From positions 1-64,000 of the forward strand of contig CALXEL010000074.1 in NCBI GenBank assembly GCA_944387315.1: DNA of 64,000 nucleotides, read 5' to 3'. The position numbers and the translations under genes were made by a program. The notes under the pieces are model-generated. The model ran no database searches, was not told the DNA's origin, and was given only the letters and a program-made list of their open reading frames with translations. This stretch comes from an uncultured Clostridia bacterium (GTDB lineage Bacteria > Bacillota > Clostridia > Oscillospirales > Ruminococcaceae). The stretch's first letter is position 1. Each line of letters opens with the position of its first letter. Of the stretch, positions 26,415-34,856 are shown piece after piece.

Positions 26415-27581
26415 ATGTTAGGTACTTTTGTGTACAACAATCCCACCCGTATTTATTTTGGGGAGGAAGCGCTGGACTCTTTGAGCACAGAGCTTGCTGC
26501 AGTTGGCAACAAGGTCTTGTTGGCCTATGGTGGTGGTTCTATTGTGAAATCGGGGTTGTACAATCAGGTGACCGAAATTCTTAAAAAGTGTGGAAAAGAG
26601 GTTTTTGAACTGCCTGGTGTCATGCCCAATCCCACTGTAGAAAAACTGTACGAGGGGTGTGAAATGGCCCGAAGCAATCATGTGGATTTCATTTTGGCGG
26701 TAGGCGGTGGTTCGGTTTGTGATTATGCCAAAGCGGTATCTGTCAGCGCCTGGTGTGAGGAAGACCCCTGGGAAAAATACTATCTTCGCATGGAGGATGT
26801 GGACAACAAGATTATACCGGTAGGCTGTATTTTAACAATGGCAGGTACTGGTTCTGAGATGAACGGGGGCGCGGTCATTACCAATCCCAAAGAGAACAAA
26901 AAAATTGGGCATGTATTTGGGGCAAACGTATTTCCGAAGTTTTCCATCCTCAATCCAAAATGGACTTATACGTTGCCGCAGAATCAGATGGTGGCCGGAA
27001 TCTATGACATTATGAATCATATTACCGAGCAGTATTTTTCGGGAACCGATGACAATACCACTGATTATATAGCAGAGGGTTTGATGCGCTCTTTAATTCA
27101 CAGCAGCCGTATCGCCATAAAAAATCCCCAGGATTATGAGGCCCGCAGCAACATTATGTGGACAGCTACCTGGGCGCTGAACACCCTGCTGGCAAAGGGA
27201 AAAGCGACCGATTGGATGGTACACATGATTGGACAATCGGTGGGTGCTTACACCAACGCAACCCATGGCATGACCTTGTCCGCGGTTTCGATGGCCTACT
27301 ATCGTTTCATCTGTCCCTATGGCTTAGGAAAGTTTAAGCGTTTTGCCACAGAGGTTTGGGATGTGCCTACTGAGGGAAAAACCGATGAGGAAATTGCCGC
27401 AGAGGGACTGAACCGTATGGAAGACTGGATGAAAGAGCTGGGGCTTGTGATGCATTTAAGTCAATTGGGCGTGACAGAAGATATGTTGGAAGGCATCGCC
27501 CAGGGTTCTTTCATTTTGGATGGTGGATACCGTCGATTGAATCAGCAGGAGATTATTCAAATTTTAAAGGCCAGTATGTAG
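26415..27581 (+). CDS. Iron-containing alcohol dehydrogenase (BdhA/YqhD-like)
   Basis: 388 residues, usual length. NAD(P)H-binding part has YGGGSIVKSG and AVGGGSVCDYAKAV; the middle AGTGSEMNGGAVITN is characteristic. Metal ligands fit D in YDIMNHITEQYF with H in that segment, and HMIGQSVGAYTNATHGMTLS, which carries the remaining histidines. It likely reduces aldehydes to alcohols with NADPH in the cytoplasm; the substrate is not fixed by sequence. It is followed, after 17 bp, by the decarboxylase-cupin gene. Confidence 0.9.
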   Translation: MLGTFVYNNPTRIYFGEEALDSLSTELAAVGNKVLLAYGGGSIVKSGLYNQVTEILKKCGKEVFELPGVMPNPTVEKLYEGCEMARSNHVDFILAVGGGSVCDYAKAVSVSAWCEEDPWEKYYLRMEDVDNKIIPVGCILTMAGTGSEMNGGAVITNPKENKKIGHVFGANVFPKFSILNPKWTYTLPQNQMVAGIYDIMNHITEQYFSGTDDNTTDYIAEGLMRSLIHSSRIAIKNPQDYEARSNIMWTATWALNTLLAKGKATDWMVHMIGQSVGAYTNATHGMTLSAVSMAYYRFICPYGLGKFKRFATEVWDVPTEGKTDEEIAAEGLNRMEDWMKELGLVMHLSQLGVTEDMLEGIAQGSFILDGGYRRLNQQEIIQILKASM

Positions 27582-27598
27582 GTGGAGGCGAAAGAGCA

Positions 27599-28366
27599 AT
27601 GGCAGTAAAACAAACGGCCGGCAGAGAAGCGTTGGGAGAGTTTGCTCCTGTGTTTGCCCATCTCAATGATGATATTTTATTTGGAGAGGTGTGGAGTCGG
27701 GAGCAGCAGCTTTCTCTGCGGGATCGGTCTCTGGTCACAGTGACTGCTTTGATGGCTCAGGGACTGGTAGACTCCTCGTTTCGGTATCATTTGGAAAATG
27801 CCAAGAAAAATGGAGTAACCAAAGAGGAAATTGCTGAAGTTTTGACCCAGAGTGCTTTTTATGCTGGTTGGCCTAAAGCTTGGGCAGCTTTTTATATGGC
27901 AAAAGAGGTATGGAATACAGAAAATGGGGGAGAGAAAGAGAAAACAGACTACGAGAAAACCCTCTTGTTCCCCATAGGAGAACCTAACAGCGCTTTTGCC
28001 CAATATTTTACAGGGGAGAGCTATCTCGCTCCTGTATCCGATAGCCAGGTTGGAATTTTTCATGTGACCTTTGCGCCTGGCTGCCGAAACAACTGGCACA
28101 TCCATTGCGCTCAAAAAGGCGGCGGACAAATTTTAATTTGTACAGGCGGACAGGGGTTTTACCAAGAGTGGAATAAGGCGCCTCAGCGGCTTCTTCCCGG
28201 TGATGTGGTAAACATCCCAGTGGGGGTAAAACACTGGCATGGAGCCAAAGAGGACAGCTGGTTTTCCCATCTGGCTGTTGAAGTTCCAGCGGAACAGGGA
28301 AGCACTCGATGGGAAGAGAGAGTATCGGATGAGGATTATGCTAAAGCGAATCTGGAGAGGTTTTAG
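27599..28366 (+). CDS. Carboxymuconolactone decarboxylase-like protein fused to a cupin
   Basis: 255 residues in two parts. Residues 1-110 form a CMD/AhpD-like helical domain (FGEVWSREQQLSLRDRSLVTVTALMAQG and LTQSAFYAGWPKAWAAF), lacking the C-x-x-C of AhpD. Residues 130-245 form a cupin: GIFHVTFAPGCRNNWHIHCAQKGGGQILICTGGQG supplies the H-x-H metal ligands, and PGDVVNIPVGVKHWHGA the second motif. Such fusions often sit with alcohol dehydrogenases and LysR regulators. The reaction is unknown. It is the last gene before a strong terminator. Confidence 0.85.
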   Translation: MAVKQTAGREALGEFAPVFAHLNDDILFGEVWSREQQLSLRDRSLVTVTALMAQGLVDSSFRYHLENAKKNGVTKEEIAEVLTQSAFYAGWPKAWAAFYMAKEVWNTENGGEKEKTDYEKTLLFPIGEPNSAFAQYFTGESYLAPVSDSQVGIFHVTFAPGCRNNWHIHCAQKGGGQILICTGGQGFYQEWNKAPQRLLPGDVVNIPVGVKHWHGAKEDSWFSHLAVEVPAEQGSTRWEERVSDEDYAKANLERF

Positions 28367-28382
28367 CAATCAATACACGATA

Positions 28383-28423
28383 AAATAGATGGACCAGGCT
28401 CTAGCCTGGTCCATCTATTTTTT
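28383..28423 (+). terminator. Intrinsic terminator of the LysR-facing operon
   Basis: AATAGATGGACCAGGCT / AGCCTGGTCCATCTATT with a 3-base loop, followed by a T-run. Confidence 0.92.
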
Positions 28424-28606
28424 ATGAGAAATACAGAAGAAATCTATTGTTTTTTATAGCTAGATTGATTCAAAGGCGTGTTTGTGGTATATTTACCTGT
28501 AGTACCATTTCCAAGGAAAATATCTTGTAAATAAATGCAGTAATCGCCAGAGAATATGTTACTATATATGGTAGATTACGATTATGAGTGAATAAGAATT
28601 TGAGGG

Positions 28607-29569
28607 ATGAGTTTGGATACCATTATCAGTGTAAGAAACCTCAGAAAAGTTTATGCTGTAGGCAGCGAGCGTGTGGTTGCGCTCAATGACATTAATTTGG
28701 AAATTGGCCGAGGGCAGATTTGCTGTGTATTGGGTACTTCTGGTTCCGGTAAATCCACCTTGCTCAATCAGTTGGCCGGTTTGGAAAAGCCTACCAAAGG
28801 ATGCGTGTACATAGGAAAACACAATATTTCTACTTTTTCAGAAAATCAATTGGCCAAGTTTCGACAGCGCAATATTGGGTTTATCTTTCAGTCCTATAAC
28901 CTGATGACCTCCAATACCGCTTTGGAAAATGTAGCCATGCCTCTTATGTTTCGAGGAGTGGGGTTACGGGAGCGGAATAAGAGAGCCATGCAGATGCTCA
29001 AGGAAGTTGGATTGGCTGAACGCGCCCACCATCGTCCCAGTCAGATGTCAGGTGGTCAGCAACAAAGGGTGGGTATAGCCCGGGCATTTGTAGCTAAACC
29101 CAAAATTGTTTTCGCCGACGAGCCCACCGGTAACCTGGACACCAAAACCACACTGGAAGTTATGGAGATGATGGTGCGTATTTCCAGGGAAAACAATCAA
29201 ACCTTTATTCTGGTAACCCACGATCAATATTTGGCTCAATATGCTGACCGGATTATTACGCTGATTGATGGAAAGATTGTCAGCGATGTGGAGAATGTTT
29301 CTATTGTAGACCGCATGAACGCGGAAGAAATCAAAGCTCAGTATATGGCGGAAAAGGAACAGACAGGCGTAAAGGCGGCAGAACATGGAAAAACTGATGG
29401 GAAGCATGTACCTTCAGAAGTTTTATCCCACCAGCCTGATACAGGGCAGAAAGATGCGACGCCAAAGGAAGAACCGTTGCCAGCTGACCAGACTGAGGTC
29501 CCGACGGAGCCTGTAATTGATGACGTGGCATCACAACCAACGTCAGAGCAGACAGATAGTCCAGTATAA
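28607..29569 (+). CDS. ABC transporter ATP-binding protein (LolD/MacB type) with acidic tail
   Basis: 320 residues. Walker A LGTSGSGKST near residue 44, Q-loop FIFQSYNLMTSNTALENV, signature MSGGQQQR, Walker B IVFADEPTGNLD and switch His LVTHDQYLAQYADR place it with the ATPases of MacB/FtsX-type systems. The normal domain ends near residue 230. About 75 further residues are rich in Pro, Glu, Thr and Gln and look disordered, which is unusual for this family. GAGGG fits TTG 28613 better than ATG 28607, so the true start may be two codons later. Followed by the surface protein and permease of the same system. Confidence 0.9.
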   Translation: MSLDTIISVRNLRKVYAVGSERVVALNDINLEIGRGQICCVLGTSGSGKSTLLNQLAGLEKPTKGCVYIGKHNISTFSENQLAKFRQRNIGFIFQSYNLMTSNTALENVAMPLMFRGVGLRERNKRAMQMLKEVGLAERAHHRPSQMSGGQQQRVGIARAFVAKPKIVFADEPTGNLDTKTTLEVMEMMVRISRENNQTFILVTHDQYLAQYADRIITLIDGKIVSDVENVSIVDRMNAEEIKAQYMAEKEQTGVKAAEHGKTDGKHVPSEVLSHQPDTGQKDATPKEEPLPADQTEVPTEPVIDDVASQPTSEQTDSPV

Positions 29570-29639
29570 TATCAGCCACATAATAAATGAATAATGTTGA
29601 AAAAGCGGTTACTCGCTGATCAAATGGAGGTTTGTAAAA

Positions 29640-31403
29640 ATGAACGTACTCAAAAGAGTCATACCCTTGACCCTTGCGATTTTGATGGTTTTGGGGACCA
29701 TGTCCGCTGTTTTCCCGTTGTTGGTCCAGGCTGCGGATTTTGTTCCGCTTCTTGGAACAGGCCATCGAGGTGTTAATCCAACCGGAACACCGGATGGAAA
29801 TGAATTTGACGAAGAAGGTACCTTCGATTTTACTGTAGGAAAAGCAGAAGAAGGCGACCAGTTTACTCTGACAGTTGTCAAGCCCTCTCGGCGGACAGAA
29901 ATTTTGCAGCAGGGAGCCGGTTTTACTATCAGCGGCAATACGATTACCTACGGCGGTTTGACTCTTACCAAACCCTCTGGTGTGTGGGGGGAAGGGGATA
30001 CCTTCTCTGTAAAAATCAAAGAGGCCTCCACTGGGAAAGAACCTTTGGTCAGCGATTATAAATTGACTTCCTATAAAAGTTCTTCTTCCTATGACAATAC
30101 CGATCGTACCAACAAGGCACTGACCAGTATTTCCAAAGGGGTAAGAGCGAATATTTTCGTTACAGTCATTGATCCCAACTTCCAGTACAGTGAAATCGAC
30201 AGTGGCAAAAAGCCTTATGTCAATCTCCACAGTAGCTCTTTTAAGGCCTATCAGGAAAGTGATACCACCACCAGTGATCCAATTGCTAGCCAGATCATTA
30301 TTACTCCCACTGAGGTATCGGGTGGCAAGCTGGCCTTTGAGGTTACTTTGACTAAGATGCAGTATACCGGTGTTGGCAAGGCAATCACCTTTACATATGG
30401 CTATTACATTAATGGCGAAAACTTTGAGCAGACTGTCACTGTCACTATGTCTGAGTGCAAGGAATATGTAGAACAGCCGGATAACAATGAAGATGACGAT
30501 GATGAGGAGCTGAACCTGGACCCATTGACCCCTCACATTATTGTCAGCAATTATGACTATGGAGCTCTGCAGGTGGCTGCTGGTCAGAGCTTTGATCTGG
30601 ATCTGACTTTCACAAATACCAGTGATCGCTACAACTTGGAAAATATCATTATGAAAATTGATACTGGCGAGGGATTTTCCATTACCAGTTCTTCCAACTC
30701 TTTTTATATTGACAGCTTAAAGATTGGAGAGTCTATCAGCAAGGTACTCAACCTACAAGCGATGCCTAGCGCCAAAGCACAGTCCTATCCAATCAATATT
30801 AACTTCAGCTTCCAATATTTGGCCAATGATACCCGTAAAAGCGGGGAATCTGCTGAAAGTATCTCGATTCCCATTACACAGCCGGATCGCTTTACTGTAA
30901 ATGAACTGCAAACTCCAACCATGTTGTATCAGGGAGACGAATATCCCCTTTCCGCTACCTTTGTCAATAAAGGTAAGGCAGATATTTACAATGTAACTGC
31001 GGAGTTGCGTGGCAATATCTCCAACAATGGCGAGAGACAGTTTATTGGAAATGTAGCTTCCGGTACAGAAAGCTCAGCTGACTTCTATATTACCGCTTCA
31101 GAGCCCGGCACCATAACAGGTGAGATTGTCATCAGTTATGAGGACTCCAATATGAACATCAAGGAAGTTACTAAGCCTTTTACCATTGAGGTACAGGGTT
31201 ATGAAATGCCTGTTGATCCTTTCCCAGGTGAGGACCCCAATCAGGGTATGCCTGTAGATGGGGAAGTGGAAGAGGCTTCTCCCTGGACAGCGAAAAACAT
31301 CGGCCTTGGATTGTCCGCCTTGGTCATTGCGGGAATGAGTGGATATCTTACCGTAATGAAGATAAAGGCAAAGAGGAGCGAGATCTTCGATGAAGATATT
31401 TGA
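29640..31403 (+). CDS. COG1361-like exported surface protein of an ABC system
   Basis: 587 residues. A signal peptide (MNVLKRVIPLTLAILMVLG, cleavage likely after VQA) leads to an extracellular part: an N-terminal beta-rich region, an acidic linker (NNEDDDDEELN, about residues 282-292), two CARDB/NPCBM-like beta-sandwiches (FTNTSDRYNLENIIMKIDTG and ATFVNKGKADIYNVTAELRG), and a C-terminal helix (IGLGLSALVIAGMSGYLTVM) followed by a charged cytoplasmic end. This resembles COG1361 S-layer-like proteins that accompany MacB-type ATPase/permease pairs. It overlaps the permease gene by 14 bases. Substrate unknown. Confidence 0.78.
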   Translation: MNVLKRVIPLTLAILMVLGTMSAVFPLLVQAADFVPLLGTGHRGVNPTGTPDGNEFDEEGTFDFTVGKAEEGDQFTLTVVKPSRRTEILQQGAGFTISGNTITYGGLTLTKPSGVWGEGDTFSVKIKEASTGKEPLVSDYKLTSYKSSSSYDNTDRTNKALTSISKGVRANIFVTVIDPNFQYSEIDSGKKPYVNLHSSSFKAYQESDTTTSDPIASQIIITPTEVSGGKLAFEVTLTKMQYTGVGKAITFTYGYYINGENFEQTVTVTMSECKEYVEQPDNNEDDDDEELNLDPLTPHIIVSNYDYGALQVAAGQSFDLDLTFTNTSDRYNLENIIMKIDTGEGFSITSSSNSFYIDSLKIGESISKVLNLQAMPSAKAQSYPININFSFQYLANDTRKSGESAESISIPITQPDRFTVNELQTPTMLYQGDEYPLSATFVNKGKADIYNVTAELRGNISNNGERQFIGNVASGTESSADFYITASEPGTITGEIVISYEDSNMNIKEVTKPFTIEVQGYEMPVDPFPGEDPNQGMPVDGEVEEASPWTAKNIGLGLSALVIAGMSGYLTVMKIKAKRSEIFDEDI

Positions 31404-32718
31404 TCTGATTACCATGTGTCTGCGCAATCTGACCCGGCGGAAAGTGCGTACTCTACTGACTGTTACCGGTGTAGTGGTGGGCACCAGCGCCATTATTGTC
31501 ATGATTTCCATTGGCGTAGGCATGAATAAGAGCCAGGAAGAAATGTTGGCCCAGATGGGTGATTTAACCATGATTGATATTTACAATTATGGAGGTCAGA
31601 CTACTCTGGACGACAAGGCTATGGCTCAGATCTTGGCATTGCCCCATGTCGAGGTGGCCACACCTTTTTATCAGGACTATAACATCAACATTACCATGTA
31701 TGCCGGAAAAAATGACCGCTACAAGATGTACATGTACAATGTGGTGGGTATTTATCCTGAGGCATTTGCTGCTCTAGGCTATCAGCTAAAGGATGGAACT
31801 GGTTTGACTGAAGGCGACGCGCCCTACACTGTGGTGTTTGGTGAAAAAGCAGCCTATCAGTTCCAGGATACAAAAAAGCGTCCAGGTTATAATCGTGTGG
31901 ACCCCTATCCGGATGCTAACGGCAACATCAAGGACCCCTTTGTAGATTTGAAGAAAGATAAGTTGGTGATCCGAACCGAAAAGCAGAAAGATACCGCCAA
32001 AGAGTATGAGTTTAAAGTGGCCTATGGCGGTACTATGGTAGAGGATTGGAGCAAAGGATACCAGACCTCACAGGGTGCTTTTATGGATATCACCGATCTG
32101 AAAAAGATCGCTTCCGATTACTATAGGGCAAATGGAATCAAAAAGACCGAGGACAGTGGCTATCAGGAGGCCAAGGTCAAAGTTACTGATATGCAGTATG
32201 TAGCCGAAGTGGAGGAGGCCATCCAGGATATGGGCTTCCAAACTTCTTCTATGGAAAGTATCCGTAAACCCATGCAGGAGCAGGTACGTCAGCAACAGCT
32301 GGTACTGGGTAGCCTTGCGGCCATTTCTCTCTTTGTAGCAGCTTTGGGTATTACCAACACTATGGTAATGTCCATTTATGAGCGCACCAGAGAAATTGGC
32401 GTTATGAAGGTTTTGGGTTGCTTTGTAGATGACATTCGGACTGTTTTCCTGATGGAGGCCGGCTGTATTGGTTTTGGAGGCGGTGTCATCGGCGTAATTG
32501 TCAGCTTTATTGTCTCCTTCCTAATGAACTTTTTTGGCTTTAGCATCGGTTCCAGTATGGGAGGCTATGCGGGAGCTGGTTCCACAGTGTCTATAATTCC
32601 TCCATGGTTGGTGCTTTTTGGGTTGGCATTTGCAACTTGTATTGGTTTGGTTTCTGGGTACTATCCAGCCAACCGCGCGGTGCAGATCTCCGCTTTGGAA
32701 GCCATCAAACACGATTAA
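31390..32718 (+). CDS. MacB/FtsX-type ABC transporter permease
   Basis: 442 residues. First membrane helix in LTRRKVRTLLTVTGVVVGTSAIIVMISIGVGM; a large extracytoplasmic domain of about 250 residues; then three helices with ITNTMVMSIYERTREIGVMKVLGC, the coupling segment, and a glycine-rich C-terminal pair. It ends ALEAIKHD, as does the other permease in the window (IDALRHD). Forms one system with the preceding ATPase and surface protein. Confidence 0.88.
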   Translation: MKIFDLITMCLRNLTRRKVRTLLTVTGVVVGTSAIIVMISIGVGMNKSQEEMLAQMGDLTMIDIYNYGGQTTLDDKAMAQILALPHVEVATPFYQDYNINITMYAGKNDRYKMYMYNVVGIYPEAFAALGYQLKDGTGLTEGDAPYTVVFGEKAAYQFQDTKKRPGYNRVDPYPDANGNIKDPFVDLKKDKLVIRTEKQKDTAKEYEFKVAYGGTMVEDWSKGYQTSQGAFMDITDLKKIASDYYRANGIKKTEDSGYQEAKVKVTDMQYVAEVEEAIQDMGFQTSSMESIRKPMQEQVRQQQLVLGSLAAISLFVAALGITNTMVMSIYERTREIGVMKVLGCFVDDIRTVFLMEAGCIGFGGGVIGVIVSFIVSFLMNFFGFSIGSSMGGYAGAGSTVSIIPPWLVLFGLAFATCIGLVSGYYPANRAVQISALEAIKHD

Positions 32719-32720
32719 AT

Positions 32721-32756
32721 AAAAAGGTCTCCAGGCATTTTGCCGGAGACCTTTTT
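32721..32756 (+). terminator. Intrinsic terminator of the COG1361 ABC operon
   Basis: AAAAAGGTCTCC and GGC / GCC with GGAGACCTTTTT; a perfect 11-bp core and a T-run just after the permease stop. It can also act on the convergent gerQ-like gene. Confidence 0.9.
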
Positions 32757-32766
32757 GCTTAAATTT

Positions 32767-33123
32767 TTATCCCATGCGTCCATAGTTGGATGTATAGCGA
32801 TTTCCTGATTGATTTCTAGACGGCTTGGATTTGCTGTTAAAAACGGTAACAAATTTCAAGGCATAAAAATCACAAATGGTATAGCGGTCATTATCAGGAT
32901 TATACAATGTCAAAAAATTGATGCCGGCAGCGTACAGGATGCCGCTTTTTTCCACCAGAATGTTGGTGCCAATCAGAAACGCACAGCTGATCCAGTAGCC
33001 AATACTCTTTTCCAGTACACCAAGAAAAGATTCGGCATAGAATTCGCTGGTGGTTTCTGGAGCAGTAATATTTTGTGGATTGTTCTGCATGATGTTGCTC
33101 AATTGGTTGTTATCAGGCTGCAT
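32767..33123 (-). CDS. GerQ-like spore coat protein
   Basis: 118 residues. The C-terminal two-thirds form a compact beta domain: SFLGVLEKSIGYWISCAFLIGTN, ILVEKSGILYAAGINFLTLYNPDNDRYTICDFYALKFVTVF. This order resembles GerQ (YwdL), a spore coat protein crosslinked into the coat and needed for CwlJ localisation in Bacillus. An Asn/Gln-rich N-terminus would suit crosslinking. It follows the cwlJ-like gene, the same order as in Bacillus. ATG 33123 is favoured over a TTG at 33150; AGAGGG lies 11 bases upstream. Identification relies partly on this synteny. Confidence 0.7.
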   Translation of the reverse strand: MQPDNNQLSNIMQNNPQNITAPETTSEFYAESFLGVLEKSIGYWISCAFLIGTNILVEKSGILYAAGINFLTLYNPDNDRYTICDFYALKFVTVFNSKSKPSRNQSGNRYTSNYGRMG

Positions 33124-33146
33124 AAATAAAAATACCCTCTTTCTGC

Positions 33147-33587
33147 TCAAGTGTTATAATAGGCGTCAGTGGGATTGTAAAAACAGTGGTCTCCAATTCG
33201 GGTGACAAAATAACCCACTTCGCTGGGAAAGTTGTCACGACATAGGGGGGAGTAGGGATTGAAAAACCAAAGGGCCTGCCCAAGCCCCAGCAACCGGTTT
33301 CCCGCTATGGCCCAATCAGCAATGGCATAGTGAATCGCCTCCGGATTCATGTTATAAATATTTTGTGGGTTGTACTGGCCTCTTTCGGTCTCAGAGGCAC
33401 AGACAAATTGCCCCGGCTGCAAAATGATTTTTCGGATGTTTCCTTGGCCGGTTCGGGCATATTCACCTCCGGGGGCGTTTACTCGGTTCATCACCACACT
33501 GGCAACGGCACGCATACCGTTGTCTCCTTCGCCGCCGGCTTCACACATAATCAGGCGAGCTAAAAGCTCGCGATCTGAAAACGCCAT
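33147..33587 (-). CDS. CwlJ/SleB-type spore cortex-lytic hydrolase
   Basis: 146-residue Hydrolase_2 domain protein. Begins MAFSDRELLARLIMCEAGGEGDNGMRAVASVVMNRV, where the Glu in CEAGGEG is the catalytic acid of SleB/CwlJ enzymes. PGQFVCASETERGQYN, ALWFFNPYSPLCRDN and RIGDHCFYNPT follow. No signal peptide, as in CwlJ. GGAGGA lies 7 bases before ATG 33587. It likely degrades spore cortex peptidoglycan during germination, with the GerQ-like protein downstream. Confidence 0.88.
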   Translation of the reverse strand: MAFSDRELLARLIMCEAGGEGDNGMRAVASVVMNRVNAPGGEYARTGQGNIRKIILQPGQFVCASETERGQYNPQNIYNMNPEAIHYAIADWAIAGNRLLGLGQALWFFNPYSPLCRDNFPSEVGYFVTRIGDHCFYNPTDAYYNT

Positions 33588-33662
33588 TGCCCATTCCTCC
33601 ATTTCGATTTAATATATATTCCATTTGGTAAATTCTCATGCCTGAAAACAGAAGGAGGTCCT

Positions 33663-34172
33663 ATGAAACATCTGATTATTGTCTGTGGTCCCATGGGAGT
33701 GGGGAAAACCACTGTATGTAATTTGCTGAAAACCAAATTGCCTGCCTGCGTTTTTTTGGATGGAGATTGGTGTTGGGATATGCACCCCTTTGTTGTGAAC
33801 CAGGAAACAAAAAACATGGTTTTGGACAACATCGCTTACCTTTTAAATCAGTTTCTCCGGTGTTCCGTTTTAGAAAACATTCTGTTTTGTTGGGTCATAC
33901 AGGAGCAGTCCATTCTCAACTCGGTCATTGCCCGGCTTTCACTGGAAGATTGTCAGCTTTCTGTTTTTGCCCTTGTCTGTTCTCCTGAGACGCTGGTAGC
34001 AAGAATTCAGGGAGATATTTCCCAGGGACTGCGTACAGAGGACTGCATTCAGCGCAGTTTACAGAGGCTGCCTCTTTACCAGGACATGGATATTCCCAAA
34101 ATTATAACGGATGGGCGCACGGTACAGGAGATCGCCCAGGAAATTTTAAATGAAATAAACAGATCAAAATAA
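33663..34172 (+). CDS. P-loop nucleotide kinase-like protein
   Basis: 169 residues. Walker A CGPMGVGKTT at residues 8-17, followed by VFLDGDWCWDM (Walker-B-like Asp) and a Cys-rich middle (RCSVLENILFCWVIQEQ). SPETLVARIQGD resembles the lid of small-molecule kinases. The last part is IITDGRTVQEIAQEIL. It fits the AAA_33/adenylylsulfate-kinase-like P-loop group; the substrate is unknown. GAAGGAGGT is 3 bases before ATG. Single-gene unit. Confidence 0.7.
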   Translation: MKHLIIVCGPMGVGKTTVCNLLKTKLPACVFLDGDWCWDMHPFVVNQETKNMVLDNIAYLLNQFLRCSVLENILFCWVIQEQSILNSVIARLSLEDCQLSVFALVCSPETLVARIQGDISQGLRTEDCIQRSLQRLPLYQDMDIPKIITDGRTVQEIAQEILNEINRSK

Positions 34173-34210
34173 AAAACGCCTCCCAGCAATTTTAAGCTGG
34201 GAGGCGTTTT
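34173..34210. terminator. Bidirectional intrinsic terminator
   Basis: AAAACGCCTCCCAGC / GCTGGGAGGCGTTTT with an 8-base AT loop between convergent genes. Confidence 0.93.
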
Positions 34211-34217
34211 AAGTTTT

Positions 34218-34841
34218 TTATATACTGGCCAGACGGTTTTTAAGTAGCTTCTGAAACAAACCAAACAGTTCCTCTTTGGTCTCCATAGCTTTTGCAGGAA
34301 GGAGAAAGCCGTTAATTAAGGTGTAATAGGGAGGTAAGCTCTCCTTTGCCCATTGTAACTCGATCCCCAATAAATCACTGGTAAGTGCTGAAAGATCAAA
34401 TCCCAGGGCATCCAAAGAGTAGCGCATCAGCTCTGGGTGCAGGCAGGGCTGATTTTGTGTCCTGGCACAGGGGGTGCAGTGTTCACATCCACCCACAAAG
34501 AGGCTGCGGCTTCCTGGAATTTTCTGTTCCAACTCCAGCAGGGTTTCACACAGCGTCTTTTTGACAGGGCCCAGAGTTTCCCTGGTGACCTCCTTGATTT
34601 TTTCAGGGGTATCTGCCTCCAGGATGGTCTGGGAAGTAAAAATGGTTTGAGCTCCCAAAATCCAGACTCTACTATAGGGCGCAAGGTACTGGGATGCCTC
34701 TATATGCAAAGGCGGACAGCTCCAGCGGGTACCGTAATTTCGGCAGCTTTTGCAAAACTCCAGAAAGCGGGGAACATCACAATATTTTGTGGTAAGTTCT
34801 TCCTTGGACAGAAGTTGGTGAGAAAAGGAGATGGAAAACAC
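34218..34841 (-). CDS. DUF2284 metal-binding protein
   Basis: 207 residues. The N-terminal CKSCRNYGTRWSCPP and the later CEHCTPCARTQNQPCLHPELMRYSLDALGFDL are the cysteine-rich signatures of DUF2284 (predicted metal-binding; related to corrinoid or Fe-S proteins). The role is unknown. The start is GTG 34841 with AGAGGG upstream, 15 bp after PPi-PFK on the same strand. Confidence 0.85.
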   Translation of the reverse strand: MFSISFSHQLLSKEELTTKYCDVPRFLEFCKSCRNYGTRWSCPPLHIEASQYLAPYSRVWILGAQTIFTSQTILEADTPEKIKEVTRETLGPVKKTLCETLLELEQKIPGSRSLFVGGCEHCTPCARTQNQPCLHPELMRYSLDALGFDLSALTSDLLGIELQWAKESLPPYYTLINGFLLPAKAMETKEELFGLFQKLLKNRLASI

Positions 34842-34856
34842 AGAAAAGCCCTCTTT

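Noticed and set aside
29331-30536. 401-codon open frame antisense to the surface protein gene
   Set aside because: Composition reflects the opposite strand; no start signal or family features.
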